Positions 22,697 to 31,900 of a stretch of DNA of 62,264 nucleotides are shown here, in pieces. Source of the stretch: an uncultured bacterium (GTDB lineage Bacteria; Verrucomicrobiota; Kiritimatiellia; RFP12; UBA1067); assembly GCA_902799385.1 (NCBI GenBank), contig CADCAK010000008.1, positions 1 through 62,264 of the forward strand. The letters are read 5' to 3'. The notes beneath the pieces were generated by a model. That model saw only the letters and a program-made list of their open reading frames with translations, was not told the origin of the DNA and made no database searches. The position numbers were made by a program, and so were the translations under genes. Within the stretch, counting starts at the first letter, position 1, and every line of letters starts with the position of its first letter.

Positions 22697-23099
22697 GGCC
22701 GACGACCTCGTTTAGCAGGGAGGAGCCCTCCGCGCCGGGGAAGCCGATGAACTGCGCGAGCCACACGGCGCCGAGGCCGACGGCAAAGCCGGACACCCCG
22801 GCCGCGAGCGCGCCGAGGATTGCGTCGCCGGGCTGGGCGAGCGCGACCTTCACCGTCTTGCGGACGATGGCGCGGGCGATCCAGAAGGCGACGAGCGCCG
22901 CGAACGCGACGGCAATGCCGCGCACAAGGCCGGAAGACACGAACGACGCAAAGAAGCGCCAGCCAAATGTCGCCACGAACGAAGCCGCAAGACTCCCCGA
23001 GAAAAACGCAAGCGCGCCGGAAAGCCCGATGAAGAGCCCGGTGACGACGCCGCCGGCCGCCAGCGCGAGGACGACGTAGTCTGGCGGGGCGAGCGTCAC
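22686..23099 (-). CDS. CvpA-family membrane protein
   Basis: A 137-residue integral membrane protein with four predicted helices (about residues 8-26, 29-46, 54-80 and 92-118). The spacing, the glycine-rich GLFIGLSGALAFFSG and the ARAIVRKTVKVALAQPGDAILG loop match the CvpA/colicin V production family, whose bacterial members affect envelope stress tolerance. It overlaps the TPR lipoprotein gene by ATGA and the sigma factor gene by 11 bp, placing it in an envelope-stress-like operon. Confidence 0.7.
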   Translation of the reverse strand: MTLAPPDYVVLALAAGGVVTGLFIGLSGALAFFSGSLAASFVATFGWRFFASFVSSGLVRGIAVAFAALVAFWIARAIVRKTVKVALAQPGDAILGALAAGVSGFAVGLGAVWLAQFIGFPGAEGSSLLNEVVGHVG

Positions 23100-24256
23100 T
23101 TGGCTTTCCTGGCCGAAACCGTGTCGCGGTAGCGCTGGTAGGCGTCGGCGGTCTTGCCGTCGCCCGCCTTACGCAGCGCGCGTATGAGCCCGTCGACGGC
23201 CGAGACGTTGGAAGGATCCGCCGCGACGGCGCGGGAATACAGCTCCACGGCGGTGGCGTTCTGCCTGACGGACATCGCAAGCTCGCCCGCAGCCAGGAAC
23301 GTGGAGACGGCGCCCGGACGAAGCGAACAGGCCGTCTTGTAGCAGTCGAGCGCGCGCTGACGGTCCGCAGGCGTCGCGGCCGTCGCCGCGCAGGCCCTGG
23401 CCAGGCCTAGCGCGGCCGGGTAGCTTAGGACATCCGCCTTGCAGGCCGCCTCGTACTCGGACTTCGCGGCCTTGTAGTTCTTCTTCTTCCACGCGGCCTC
23501 CGCGCGTGCGAGCGCGGCTGCGGCCGCGTTCGCGTCGCGGCGCTGGGCACCGGGGCGCTCGGCCGCGCGGCGGGCGATGTCGGCCTTGATCCCGGGAATG
23601 ATCACGCGCTGGGCGTGCACCGCCCTCGGATCGGCCGTCTCGCCGAGGCGCACGAATATCTCGAACTGCTCAAGCGCGGCGTCGAGGTAGCTGTACCTGT
23701 CGCCACGGTAGAGGAGCCCGAGGTGGTAGCGCGCAGGCGCGTTGCGGCGGTCGAGGCGGATGGCGGTCAGGAACGCGATCCTCGCCAAGTCGCGGCTGTC
23801 CCTCGTCATCTCGGCGATGCCGAGGCCAGTCCAGCCGAGGGCGCGCGACTCGGCCGGGAGCCGTTCGTCGTTCGCGACGCCGGAGAATCGGCTCGTCGCC
23901 CGCGCGTAGTCGCCTGCATAGAGGGCTATCTCCGCGTCAAGGAGCGCGACGTCAGGGGCGTCCGGCGCAAGCGCGGCGGCTTTGGCGATCGTGTCGCCTG
24001 CGTCGGACATCTCGCCGAGGTCGCACTGGACGCGCGCGAGCATGACCAGCGCATCGACATTCCCGGGGGCGTAGACGAGGCTCTTCGCGAAAAGCTTCCC
24101 CGCCTTCTCGAGGCTGCGGGCCTCGTACGCGGCCATGCCGTCGGCATACTCCCTGGCCCCGTCCTTGGGGCCGCATCCCGCGAGGACGGCGGCGAGGGCC
24201 GCCGCCAGCGGCAGCGCAAAAAAGAAGTTAGGAACGGATGATGGCGAGGAATTCAT
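23096..24256 (-). CDS. TPR-repeat lipoprotein
   Basis: A 386-residue lipoprotein: signal peptide ending in the lipobox LAGC (about residues 25-28), then about eight tetratricopeptide repeats, e.g. AREYADGMAAYEARSLEKAG, LARAEAAWKKKNYKAAKSEY and NATAVELYSRAVAADPSN. TPR arrays hold protein partners, so an outer-membrane or periplasmic scaffold is likely. The start overlaps the phosphomannomutase gene by 29 bp and the stop overlaps CvpA by ATGA. No catalytic motif. Confidence 0.75.
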   Translation of the reverse strand: MNSSPSSVPNFFFALPLAAALAAVLAGCGPKDGAREYADGMAAYEARSLEKAGKLFAKSLVYAPGNVDALVMLARVQCDLGEMSDAGDTIAKAAALAPDAPDVALLDAEIALYAGDYARATSRFSGVANDERLPAESRALGWTGLGIAEMTRDSRDLARIAFLTAIRLDRRNAPARYHLGLLYRGDRYSYLDAALEQFEIFVRLGETADPRAVHAQRVIIPGIKADIARRAAERPGAQRRDANAAAAALARAEAAWKKKNYKAAKSEYEAACKADVLSYPAALGLARACAATAATPADRQRALDCYKTACSLRPGAVSTFLAAGELAMSVRQNATAVELYSRAVAADPSNVSAVDGLIRALRKAGDGKTADAYQRYRDTVSARKAK

Positions 24257-25583
24257 CGCGCTTGGCCTCCATGGTCTCCTTGGTCCTTCCCTCGAGGTTT
24301 AGCCTGACGAGCGGCTCGGTGTTGGACATGCGAACGTTCGCCCACCAGCCCTCTGCATCCCACGCGTCCACGCTCACGCCGTCGAGCTCGAACACGCGCG
24401 CCTTCGAGGCGTAGATGGACTTGATCTTCGCGAGGATCTCCGCAGGGGGAGTGACGGTCTTAGTGTTGATCTCGCCGGACTGCGAGTACTTCTTGAGCGG
24501 GGCGATGAGCTCGGAGAGGGGCTTCTCGGACGCGGAGACGATGTTCGCGAGCGCGAAAGTCGCCATCGAGCTCGACTCTGCCGTCGAGTTCGCCTTGAAA
24601 TAGTAGTGGCCGGAGAGCTCGCCCGCGAAGATCGCGTCGTTCTGGCGCATCTGCTCCTTGATGAACGAATGGCCGACACGCGACATCATGGGCTTGCCGC
24701 CCGCCGCCGCGATCACCTCTTCGCAGACCTTCGTGGAGCGGAGGTCGTAGAAGCACGCAGCGCCGGGGTTCGAGGCGAGGAGGTCCTGGGAGATCAGCGC
24801 CGTGACAAAGTCCATGGGGATGATCTCGCCCTTCTCGTCGATGAAGCCCGCGCGGTCCGCGTCGCCGTCGTACGCGACGCCGAATGCATACTTCCCGGGG
24901 TTCGCCTTCATGAGCGCCTGGAGGTCCTTCAGCGTCTCCGTGTGGAGCGGGTTCGCGTCGTGGTTCGGGAAGTCGCCGTCGTATTCGCCGTAGAGCGAGT
25001 CGTAGGTGATGTCGGAGTCCTTGAACGCGACGGACTCGGCGATGCCCATGCCGTTCGCGAAGTCGAGCGCGAGGTGGAGCGGGCGCTTCATGTGCGCAAA
25101 CGCCTTGACGTGCGCGGCGTAGTCCGCAGAGATATCGACCTTCGTCACCTCGCCGCGCCCCGCCGGCGGCTCGTTGCCGTCCATCGCGGCGACGAGCCTC
25201 TCGATGTCCTTTATGCCGGTCGCGCCCGAGATCGGCACGGCGTTAGCCTTGCAGAGCTTGCAGCCGTTCCACTCCTTCGTGTTGTGCGAGGCCGTAATCA
25301 TGACCGACCCGTCCGCGCCGAGCTTCGCGTTCGCGAAGTAGCTCATCGGCGTCGAGGCGAGGCCGATGTCGACGACGTCCACGCCTTCATCCACGAGCCC
25401 CTGCGAGAACGCGGCGAAAAGCGCGTCCGAAGACTTGCGGCAGTCGCGCGCGACCACAACCTTGCCGCCCTTACCAGAGAAGCCGCAGAACTGCGCGTAG
25501 GCGCGCGCGATCTTGTGGAAGTCGTCCTGCTTCAGTTCCGTGCCGTAGACGCCACGGATGTCGTATGCCTTGAAGATGCTCAT
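24228..25583 (-). CDS. Phosphomannomutase / phosphoglucomutase
   Basis: A 451-residue alpha-D-phosphohexomutase interconverting hexose-6-phosphate and hexose-1-phosphate for nucleotide-sugar synthesis. Four domain signatures are intact: the phosphoserine loop MITASHNTKEWNG (about residues 96-108), metal loop YDGDADRAGFID, sugar-binding FAGELSGHYYFKANS and phosphate-binding RMSNTEPLVRLNLEGRT. FKAYDIRGVYG at the N-terminus is typical of ManB/AlgC. Promoter TGTTATAAT at 25634-25642 and an AGGAGG ribosome-binding site. Mannose versus glucose preference is not readable. Confidence 0.92.
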   Translation of the reverse strand: MSIFKAYDIRGVYGTELKQDDFHKIARAYAQFCGFSGKGGKVVVARDCRKSSDALFAAFSQGLVDEGVDVVDIGLASTPMSYFANAKLGADGSVMITASHNTKEWNGCKLCKANAVPISGATGIKDIERLVAAMDGNEPPAGRGEVTKVDISADYAAHVKAFAHMKRPLHLALDFANGMGIAESVAFKDSDITYDSLYGEYDGDFPNHDANPLHTETLKDLQALMKANPGKYAFGVAYDGDADRAGFIDEKGEIIPMDFVTALISQDLLASNPGAACFYDLRSTKVCEEVIAAAGGKPMMSRVGHSFIKEQMRQNDAIFAGELSGHYYFKANSTAESSSMATFALANIVSASEKPLSELIAPLKKYSQSGEINTKTVTPPAEILAKIKSIYASKARVFELDGVSVDAWDAEGWWANVRMSNTEPLVRLNLEGRTKETMEAKRDEFLAIIRS

Positions 25584-25633
25584 TCTGTCCTCCTTGCTGT
25601 CGCGACTGCGACTCTGTTTGAAACAACTCGTAC

Positions 25634-25642
25634 ATTATAACA
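25634..25642 (-). promoter_or_regulatory. Extended -10 box TGTTATAAT, directly after a T7 tract
   Basis: Minus strand: a GC-rich hairpin-prone stretch after the thiE stop, then TTTTTTT, G and TTATAAT. The T-tract of the presumed thiE terminator abuts the promoter of the phosphomannomutase gene. Confidence 0.55.
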
Positions 25643-25673
25643 AAAAAACGCACGGCCCGCGCATAAAAGCGGT

Positions 25674-26288
25674 TTATTGCCCTGCGGCAATCTCACGAAG
25701 ACGCAGAATCGCCGAATACGGGTCGTCCGAGCCGCATACCGCGCGCACCACCGCCCAGTTCCTCGCGCCGGTCGCAAGGACGGAGCCGAGATTTCCGCCG
25801 TCGATCCCGCCGATAGCCACTGCGGGATACGGGACGGACGCTATCATCCTGCCCGCGAGTTCCGTGCCGAGGACGGGGTCTGGTATCTTCTTTGTCGGCG
25901 TCTTGAACACCGGTCCGACGCCAATGTAGTCGGGACTGTGGCGAATGGAATCAAGCGCCTGCGCAAGACTGTGGGTCGAAAGCCCGACGATGCGGATACT
26001 CGGATACTTCGCGCGCACTTCCTCCACCGGCATGTCATCCTGCCCTACATGAACGCCGTCCGCGCCCGACTCCTCCGCAACCGACGCGTCGTCGTCGATG
26101 ATGAGGTTCGTCTCGCTGCCGCGCGTTATCACGACAAGCCGCTTCGCCATCTCAAGAAGGTCGCCTCGCGACACGTCCTTCATCCGGAGCTGCACCATCT
26201 TGACCCCCGCCTTGACAGCCGCCTCGCAGCAGCGTTCGTAGCCGACCTTGGGGTTTGTCATCACGAGATAGAAACCGAAGTCTTCCAT
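25674..26288 (-). CDS. thiE: Thiamine-phosphate synthase
   Basis: A 204-residue TIM-barrel enzyme coupling HMP-PP and thiazole phosphate to thiamine phosphate. Family blocks visible are VKMVQLRMKD, LIIDDDASVAEESGADGVHV, GLSTHSLAQA and YIGVGPVFKTPTKK, with AIGGIDGGN near the C-terminus (phosphate loop). LRMKD replaces the common LREK. It follows queE after a 233-bp spacer filled by a palindromic composite repeat, so it may be expressed separately. Thiamine diphosphate is the cofactor of several enzymes in this window (oxidoreductase, DXS, IlvB). Confidence 0.9.
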   Translation of the reverse strand: MEDFGFYLVMTNPKVGYERCCEAAVKAGVKMVQLRMKDVSRGDLLEMAKRLVVITRGSETNLIIDDDASVAEESGADGVHVGQDDMPVEEVRAKYPSIRIVGLSTHSLAQALDSIRHSPDYIGVGPVFKTPTKKIPDPVLGTELAGRMIASVPYPAVAIGGIDGGNLGSVLATGARNWAVVRAVCGSDDPYSAILRLREIAAGQ

Positions 26289-26325
26289 ATTGCCAATCCT
26301 GAGTTTATCCGTTCGTTATCTGATT

Positions 26326-26499
26326 TTAGCCACATTAGTTTTAACCACAAAGGGTCACAAAGTTCACATAGAGGTGCGCCATATGGCGCACGGGGTCGGG
26401 GTATCCCACGAGGGAAGCGAGCGCCGCAGGCGGCTCAATGCGGGGTGTGCAACCCCAGCCCCAACACCCTTTGCGCTCTTTGTGTTCTTTGTGGCTAAA
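26326..26499. repeat. Composite palindromic repeat with CACAAAG arms (copy E1)
   Basis: About 174 bp bounded by perfect 9-bp inverted ends TTAGCCACA / TGTGGCTAA. Inside each end are CACAAAG/CTTTGTG units; in the middle are a perfect 18-bp palindrome GTGCGCCATATGGCGCAC (26374-26391) and a small hairpin GGGGTGTGCAACCCC. A related element is at 35232-35325. No open frame inside looks coding. Confidence 0.75.
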
Positions 26500-26521
26500 C
26501 ATAATAAAGAATATAATAACT

Positions 26522-27106
26522 TCATCTAAAGCCAAGCAGCTTGTGGAGCTGGACCGAGAGCGACCAGCCGTCGAGTTGCGCGAGGACGGCCTTTGCCGTC
26601 GCGAAATCCATCTCCCCGCCGCGTTCGCACGGCGAAATGTAGTAGTCGGTCGCGGCGATTCTGCCGCGCACTTCACGGCAGAAGCCGACGATCTTCTCGG
26701 ATGACGCGACGACACGCACTTCGTCCGCTCGGGTGAGCGCAATGCGGTCGGGGAACTCGGCCTTTGGCGAGCAGGCGACATAGTCGACGAACCCGAGCCA
26801 GTCCGCATCGTCAGTTCCATTCGTCTCGACCGCAATCCAGTAGCCGCGCTCCTTTAGCGCCGCAACGAGCTCTGGCATCTCCTTTACAAGCGTAGGCTCG
26901 CCGCCCGTGAGGACGATGCTCTTTGGCTTGTACTGTCTGATTTCCGCAACGAGGTCGTCAAGCGACAAGGAAAAGCGCCTTGCAACATCAGTGTCGCACC
27001 ACGGACACGCGAGATTACAGCCGGCAAAGCGGACGAAGACGCATGGCCGCCCCATGTTGCGGCCTTCGCCCTGAAGCGACTCGAAAATCTCGACCAAATC
27101 GTACAT
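26522..27106 (-). CDS. queE: 7-carboxy-7-deazaguanine synthase QueE
   Basis: A 194-residue radical-SAM enzyme that contracts 6-carboxytetrahydropterin to 7-carboxy-7-deazaguanine for queuosine-type tRNA modification. The ATG at 27106 shares one base with the rsmE stop (TGATG). IFESLQGEGRNMGRPCVFVR is the QueE start. CNLACPWCD gives a Cx4-5CxxC cluster motif, with CNLACPWC as the radical-SAM loop, and VLTGGEP is the SAM-binding motif. The partners QueC/QueD are not in the window. Confidence 0.9.
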   Translation of the reverse strand: MYDLVEIFESLQGEGRNMGRPCVFVRFAGCNLACPWCDTDVARRFSLSLDDLVAEIRQYKPKSIVLTGGEPTLVKEMPELVAALKERGYWIAVETNGTDDADWLGFVDYVACSPKAEFPDRIALTRADEVRVVASSEKIVGFCREVRGRIAATDYYISPCERGGEMDFATAKAVLAQLDGWSLSVQLHKLLGFR

Positions 27107-27843
27107 CACCGGCAATCAAGGAATGACTTCAAAACGCTAACGCCGTATATCGCGGCGGTCTCGGCACGGAGAATCGTCGAGCCGAACGAAACTGGCGTCG
27201 CGATTTCGACAAGCGCGGCAAGTTCCTCCGGCGAGAAGTCGCCTTCCGGCCCGACGTAGATTGAGAGGGAGTCGGGGAATGGGGAATGGTGAATGTCGAT
27301 TAGCTCCTGAAGCAGAGGCCGGGGCGGCGGGTTCGTGAGCGCGCCGACAAAGCAGGTTGTCTCGCGCACAAGAGGCAACGACTCCGCGAAGGAAACCGGT
27401 TCGTGGACTTCCGGGATCCACTTCGCGTCAGACTGGCGCGCCGCGTCCTCGGCTATGCGAATCCAGCGCGCGCGCTTCGCCTCTCGCTCGTCGGCGCCAA
27501 TCCTGACGATTGTCCGCGCGGAGACGACGGGCACGATGCGCGTCACGCCGAGTTCAGTCGCCTTCTCTATCGTCCAGTCCCAGCGCGAGCCCTTCGTTAC
27601 GCAGGCGAAGAGCGCAAGCGTCCACGGCGCGCGCGGCGCGGTGCAGGTCGGCGCAGACGCGGCGAGGCGAAAGCCCTTCCCGGACACGCCGACAGAAAAG
27701 CGGCGAGACTTTCCGCAGCCGTCGAAAAGCTCTATTTCCTCGCCGTCCTTCGGGCGCAGGACCTTCAGGTGGTTCGCCGCCTCCTTGGGGAGCACGGGCG
27801 AATCCGAGGCCAGCTGTTCGGAGGGAACAAGGAGACGGTGCAT
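27106..27843 (-). CDS. rsmE: 16S rRNA (uracil1498-N3)-methyltransferase RsmE
   Basis: A 245-residue SPOUT methyltransferase modifying U1498 of 16S rRNA. The ATG at 27843 shares one base with the upstream stop. The N-terminal PUA-like region (HRLLVPSEQ, KEAANHLKVLRPKDGEEIEL) is followed by the trefoil-knot domain: KGSRWDWTIEKATELGVTRI, then IYVGPEGDFSPEELAAL and FGSTILRAETAAIYG, the SAM-binding knot. Co-transcribed with the sugar kinase gene and queE. Confidence 0.92.
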   Translation of the reverse strand: MHRLLVPSEQLASDSPVLPKEAANHLKVLRPKDGEEIELFDGCGKSRRFSVGVSGKGFRLAASAPTCTAPRAPWTLALFACVTKGSRWDWTIEKATELGVTRIVPVVSARTIVRIGADEREAKRARWIRIAEDAARQSDAKWIPEVHEPVSFAESLPLVRETTCFVGALTNPPPRPLLQELIDIHHSPFPDSLSIYVGPEGDFSPEELAALVEIATPVSFGSTILRAETAAIYGVSVLKSFLDCR

Positions 27844-28955
27844 TACAGCTTCTTGAGAACGGAGCGGATCGAGCGCTCGCGCGCCTCGACCGACTCGCAC
27901 AGGCGGAACTGCACGCGGGCGCGGTTAAGGTTCTGCTCGGGCTGCGACGTCTTGAAGTAGACGTTGCCGGCGAGATAGTCCTGGAAGAAGCGGAGCCCCA
28001 GCTCGAACGGCAGCAGGCGGATAGAATCGTAGAGGTACGCACGGTCGGCGTCGGTGAGGAACGCGCCCGCCTCGCGCATATATCCCTTGCAGAACGCCGT
28101 CGCGAGGTCTTCGTCGAACACGACCTTCGTGAGGTTCGTCTCCTCTTCGCCAGCGGGGTTGCAGATCGACCTGAGCGCATCGCCGAAGTCGAGGTGGATT
28201 AGGCCTGGGCTCACGGTATCGAGGTCGATCATCGCCGTGCCCTTGCCGGTCACGTCGTCGATCATGATGTTGTTGACCTTCGGGTCGCCGTGGAACATGC
28301 GCTTCTTGAGCTCACCCTTCTTCAGCGCCTTCTCAAGGCAGAGCGCAAGGCCGCGACGCTCCTCGACGAACTTCGCGAGGCGCTTCGCCTCCATCGAGGA
28401 CTTCAGGAGCTCCTTCGCCGCCTTGGACTTCAGCGTCTGGTCGTACTTCCTGAGGTAGCCGCTCGTAATGTGGAAGCCGGGGAGCGGGTCCTTGATCTCC
28501 TTCGGATCCATGTCGCTGATGAGGTAGTGGAAGTGTCCGAGCGCCGCGCCGCACTCCATCGCGTGCTCGGGCCCCTGGGCGACGTCGAACGCGTGGGCGG
28601 ACATTATGCGCGTGATGACGCGCCAGACCTCGCCGTTGTCGTCCACGACGAAGTCCTTGGAGTCCTTCGCCTTGATGATGCGCGGCATCTGCCACACGCG
28701 GTCGTCGCGCCCCTTCTGCGCGTCGTCCTCGAGCTTCTCGTGGCAATGGCGCGTCAAGTTGTGCATGTTCTCCATGATCACCTCGGGCTCGGGGAATACA
28801 TTCCTGTTCACGCGCTGCAGTATCACCTGCGTCTCGGTGAACGTGTTGCGGTAGATCGCAAGGAACGTGTCGTTGATGTTGCCGTTGCCGAAAGGCTGCA
28901 ACGCGACGAGGCGGCCCTTAATGTTGAACTTGTTGATGAGGATCGAGAGCTCCAT
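27843..28955 (-). CDS. Aminoglycoside-phosphotransferase-fold sugar kinase (NahK-like)
   Basis: A 370-residue kinase of the APH/choline-kinase fold. FGNGNINDTFLAIYR (about residues 22-36) is the nucleotide loop, MFHGDPKVNNIMIDD (about 219-233) the catalytic HxDxxxxN loop, and TAMIDLDTVSPGLIHLDFGD the metal-binding Asp. The wording of this core matches N-acetylhexosamine 1-kinases and related proteins of gut bacteria, so an N-acetylhexosamine or another free sugar is the probable substrate. The tricorn-like gene is 26 bp upstream and rsmE overlaps by one base. Confidence 0.75.
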   Translation of the reverse strand: MELSILINKFNIKGRLVALQPFGNGNINDTFLAIYRNTFTETQVILQRVNRNVFPEPEVIMENMHNLTRHCHEKLEDDAQKGRDDRVWQMPRIIKAKDSKDFVVDDNGEVWRVITRIMSAHAFDVAQGPEHAMECGAALGHFHYLISDMDPKEIKDPLPGFHITSGYLRKYDQTLKSKAAKELLKSSMEAKRLAKFVEERRGLALCLEKALKKGELKKRMFHGDPKVNNIMIDDVTGKGTAMIDLDTVSPGLIHLDFGDALRSICNPAGEEETNLTKVVFDEDLATAFCKGYMREAGAFLTDADRAYLYDSIRLLPFELGLRFFQDYLAGNVYFKTSQPEQNLNRARVQFRLCESVEARERSIRSVLKKL

Positions 28956-28981
28956 TTCCTGTTCCTTCCCTGTTGTGGTCG

Positions 28982-31900
28982 TTACCTGGCGAACCTGAGC
29001 GCCGGCGGCGGCGAGGCCTTGCGCGCGGCGGCTTCGTCGGCAAGCGCGGCGACCGCGGCGTCGAGCTGCGGGTCGCGCCCTGCGGCGATGTCGGCCGGCG
29101 TCGTCTCGACCTCAATGTCCGGCGTCGCGCCATGGCATTCCATGTCGGTTCCGTCGGGGAGGAAGAACCCGATGCGGGGCCGCCGCATTACGCCGTAGTC
29201 AAGAAGGCAAAGATCGAAAGTCCCGATCACGTCGCCGGCAGTCTCGGTGCCGACGACCTTGGCTCGGCCGAGCGTCTTCATCGCGTGGGTGAACTCCTCG
29301 GCGTTCGACTGGCTGCGCTCGTTTGCAAGCACTACTACCGGAAGCGACGTTATGACGGGACGTCCGAAGCGGGAGATGATGTAGCCCTCCTCCGCCACCC
29401 CCCTGTAGAGCGTGCGCACGTGGCGCTGGCCGCAGAGTATGTCTATAAGCCTGTCAGCCGTGTGCCCGCCGGTGTTGAAGCGCACGTCTATCACGACGCC
29501 ATCCTTGCCGAAGCATTCGGCGAACACCGCGTCGGTGAACGCGTCGGCCGCGTCGTCGCGCATCGCGTCTATGGCGAGATAGCCGAAGTTGCCCTTCTCG
29601 CGCACCCGCCTGCGGGTCTCGGCGACTTCGGCAGCGCGAAGAAGCTGACGCACCTTCGGGAAGTTCACCCCCTCGACCTCGCGCACGATGGAATTGGTCT
29701 CGCCCTCGCGCCTGACCGAGAGCGTGAACCTGTGCGGCAGCGGAACCGTCATCGCCTCGGCGTAGTCCATGCCGGGGGAAACGGCCCTACCATCTATCGA
29801 GAGGACGACGTCGCCTGCAAGCAGGCCCTCGTGTCCGCGGTCCGCCGGTGAATCGCGTATGACGTCCTTGACGCGCCATCCCTCGCCCTTCCAGTCGGGG
29901 TCGAAGCGGGCCCCGAGGTGCGCGGTGACCGGCTTCCAGCTGCTGGCGCTCGCCTTGGGAAGCCAGCGCGCCCTCGTCGTGTCGTTCGCCCAGAAACCAA
30001 AATGCGAGCCGTCGATCTCGCCATACATAAGCTCCATCACGCGGGCGAACACACTCCACGCCGGGGCGTTGCGGGCGGCGAGGGCGTACTTCTCCCTGAC
30101 CGCCGGCCAGTCCGTTCCGTGGACCGCAGGATCGCAAAACCCGTCCCTCACGTCCGCCCATGCGATCAGGAAGGCGAGTTCCTGCCAGTCTGCGACGTCT
30201 ATCGCCTTATAGACCGTGAAGTCGAACGGCTTGTCGCCGCGCGTCGGCAGCCCGTTGAAGACGCCGAGCATCGTCTCGTCGCCCTTCTTGCCTCCGCCGG
30301 CCTTCGTCCACGACTTCAGGAGAATCGCCTTGCCGAACAGCTCCTTGTCATTGTCGTCGGCGATCTTCGCCTTCCATGTCTTGCCGCCCCAGTTCCACGC
30401 GAGTGTGCGGCCTTCGGACGTGAAGACAGGGTCCTCGCCCCTCATCGTGCCAAGATTCCTCACGCGCTCGAAAAGCCCGTCGAACACGATGCGGTACGTC
30501 CCCTCCCTTACGCCGCGCTCCGCCTTCTCGTACGCCTCGTCCTCAGGATCGAGATACACGTAGAACAGGTGCAGGTCCCGACCGCTTGCCGCGCGCTTTC
30601 CGGAGTATGCGAGGACGCGTCCGTCCGGCGACCACGCGGGGTCGCCGTCCCAGTCGTAGTTGCGCGAGACGTTGTACGGTGCGGGCGCGGGCGTGCCGTC
30701 CTCGTCCTTCGCCCAGGTCGGGATTATCCACACGTCGCAGTTGCCGTAGCCGTCGCGTAGCGTGGCGGCGACATAGCGTCCGTCGGGCGACCACACGTAG
30801 CTACAGCAGTCGGAAGACTTGAGCGGCGCGACATGCCGCACGACGCCGTTCGTGTCGGCGAAAGAAAGGCAGCCTGCAAGATCGGTCCACGCAAGCGAGC
30901 CGCCGTCGGGCGAAAGCGTCAGCTTGCGGCGGCAGACGTCGCCGCCCGCGATCCGCTCGCGGACGAAGGAAAGGCCCTTCCACCAAGCGACGGACTTGTC
31001 GGCGCGACTGGCGCGCCACACGTCCACGCCGTCGCCGCGGTCGGATAGGTAGTAGAGCGTCTCGCCGTCAGGCGAAAAAGCGCAGTCGCGCTCGTGGGTG
31101 CGCGACGAGCCGTGCACCAGGACGGGACGCCTGTTCTTCCCGTCGTCCGAGAGCTCCATCGCCCACACGTCGCCGCCCGCGGTGAACGCGACGCCCTTGC
31201 CGTCGGGGAGGAACGCGTAGTTGCCGAGCCCGTAGTTGTTGTCGGCCTTTGAATACCTGTGGCGCACAGTCCGGCGCGAAGCGGGGTCGAAGCCGACGGG
31301 CCTTACGGAGATGCGCGTCGCCTCGGGATTCGCCGCAGTCGGGTCGATTCGCCAGAAATCGAGTCCCTTGCAGAACACCATCGTGCGTCCGTCGCCCGAA
31401 AGCGAAGGCGCGAGGACGTGGTCGTCCGAAAACGACGTGATGGCGCGGTCCTCGCCCGAACGCATGTCGCGGAAGCGGACGTTCCTGGTTCCGCCCGCGC
31501 CGGAGAGATAGTAGAACGACTCGCCGTCGGGGGCCCATATCGGATCGTACGCGCCGTCGCGCCCCGACACCACGGACAGGAAACTGCCGCCGTCCCGGTC
31601 GTACAGCCATATCTCGCCGCGCAGCGACGAGGTCGAGCCCGTGCCGCGCTTGCGCAAATCGCGGCGGCCGCCCTCAGACTTGGCCACGAAGAGCACCTTG
31701 CGCCCGTCGGGCGAAAGCGACGGCGTGAACGCAGGGGCGTCGAAGAGTGTAATCTCGGCGCCGCGCGCGTCGAGCGGGACCAGGATGGCGCGGCGGGAGT
31801 CGCGCATGCTAGTGACGCTCTCGGACGAATTGTCGCGGAAGGCCGTCGCGAGCAGCCAGCGGCCGTCTGCAGTGTATGCGCGCGGGACGCAGCTCTGGGT

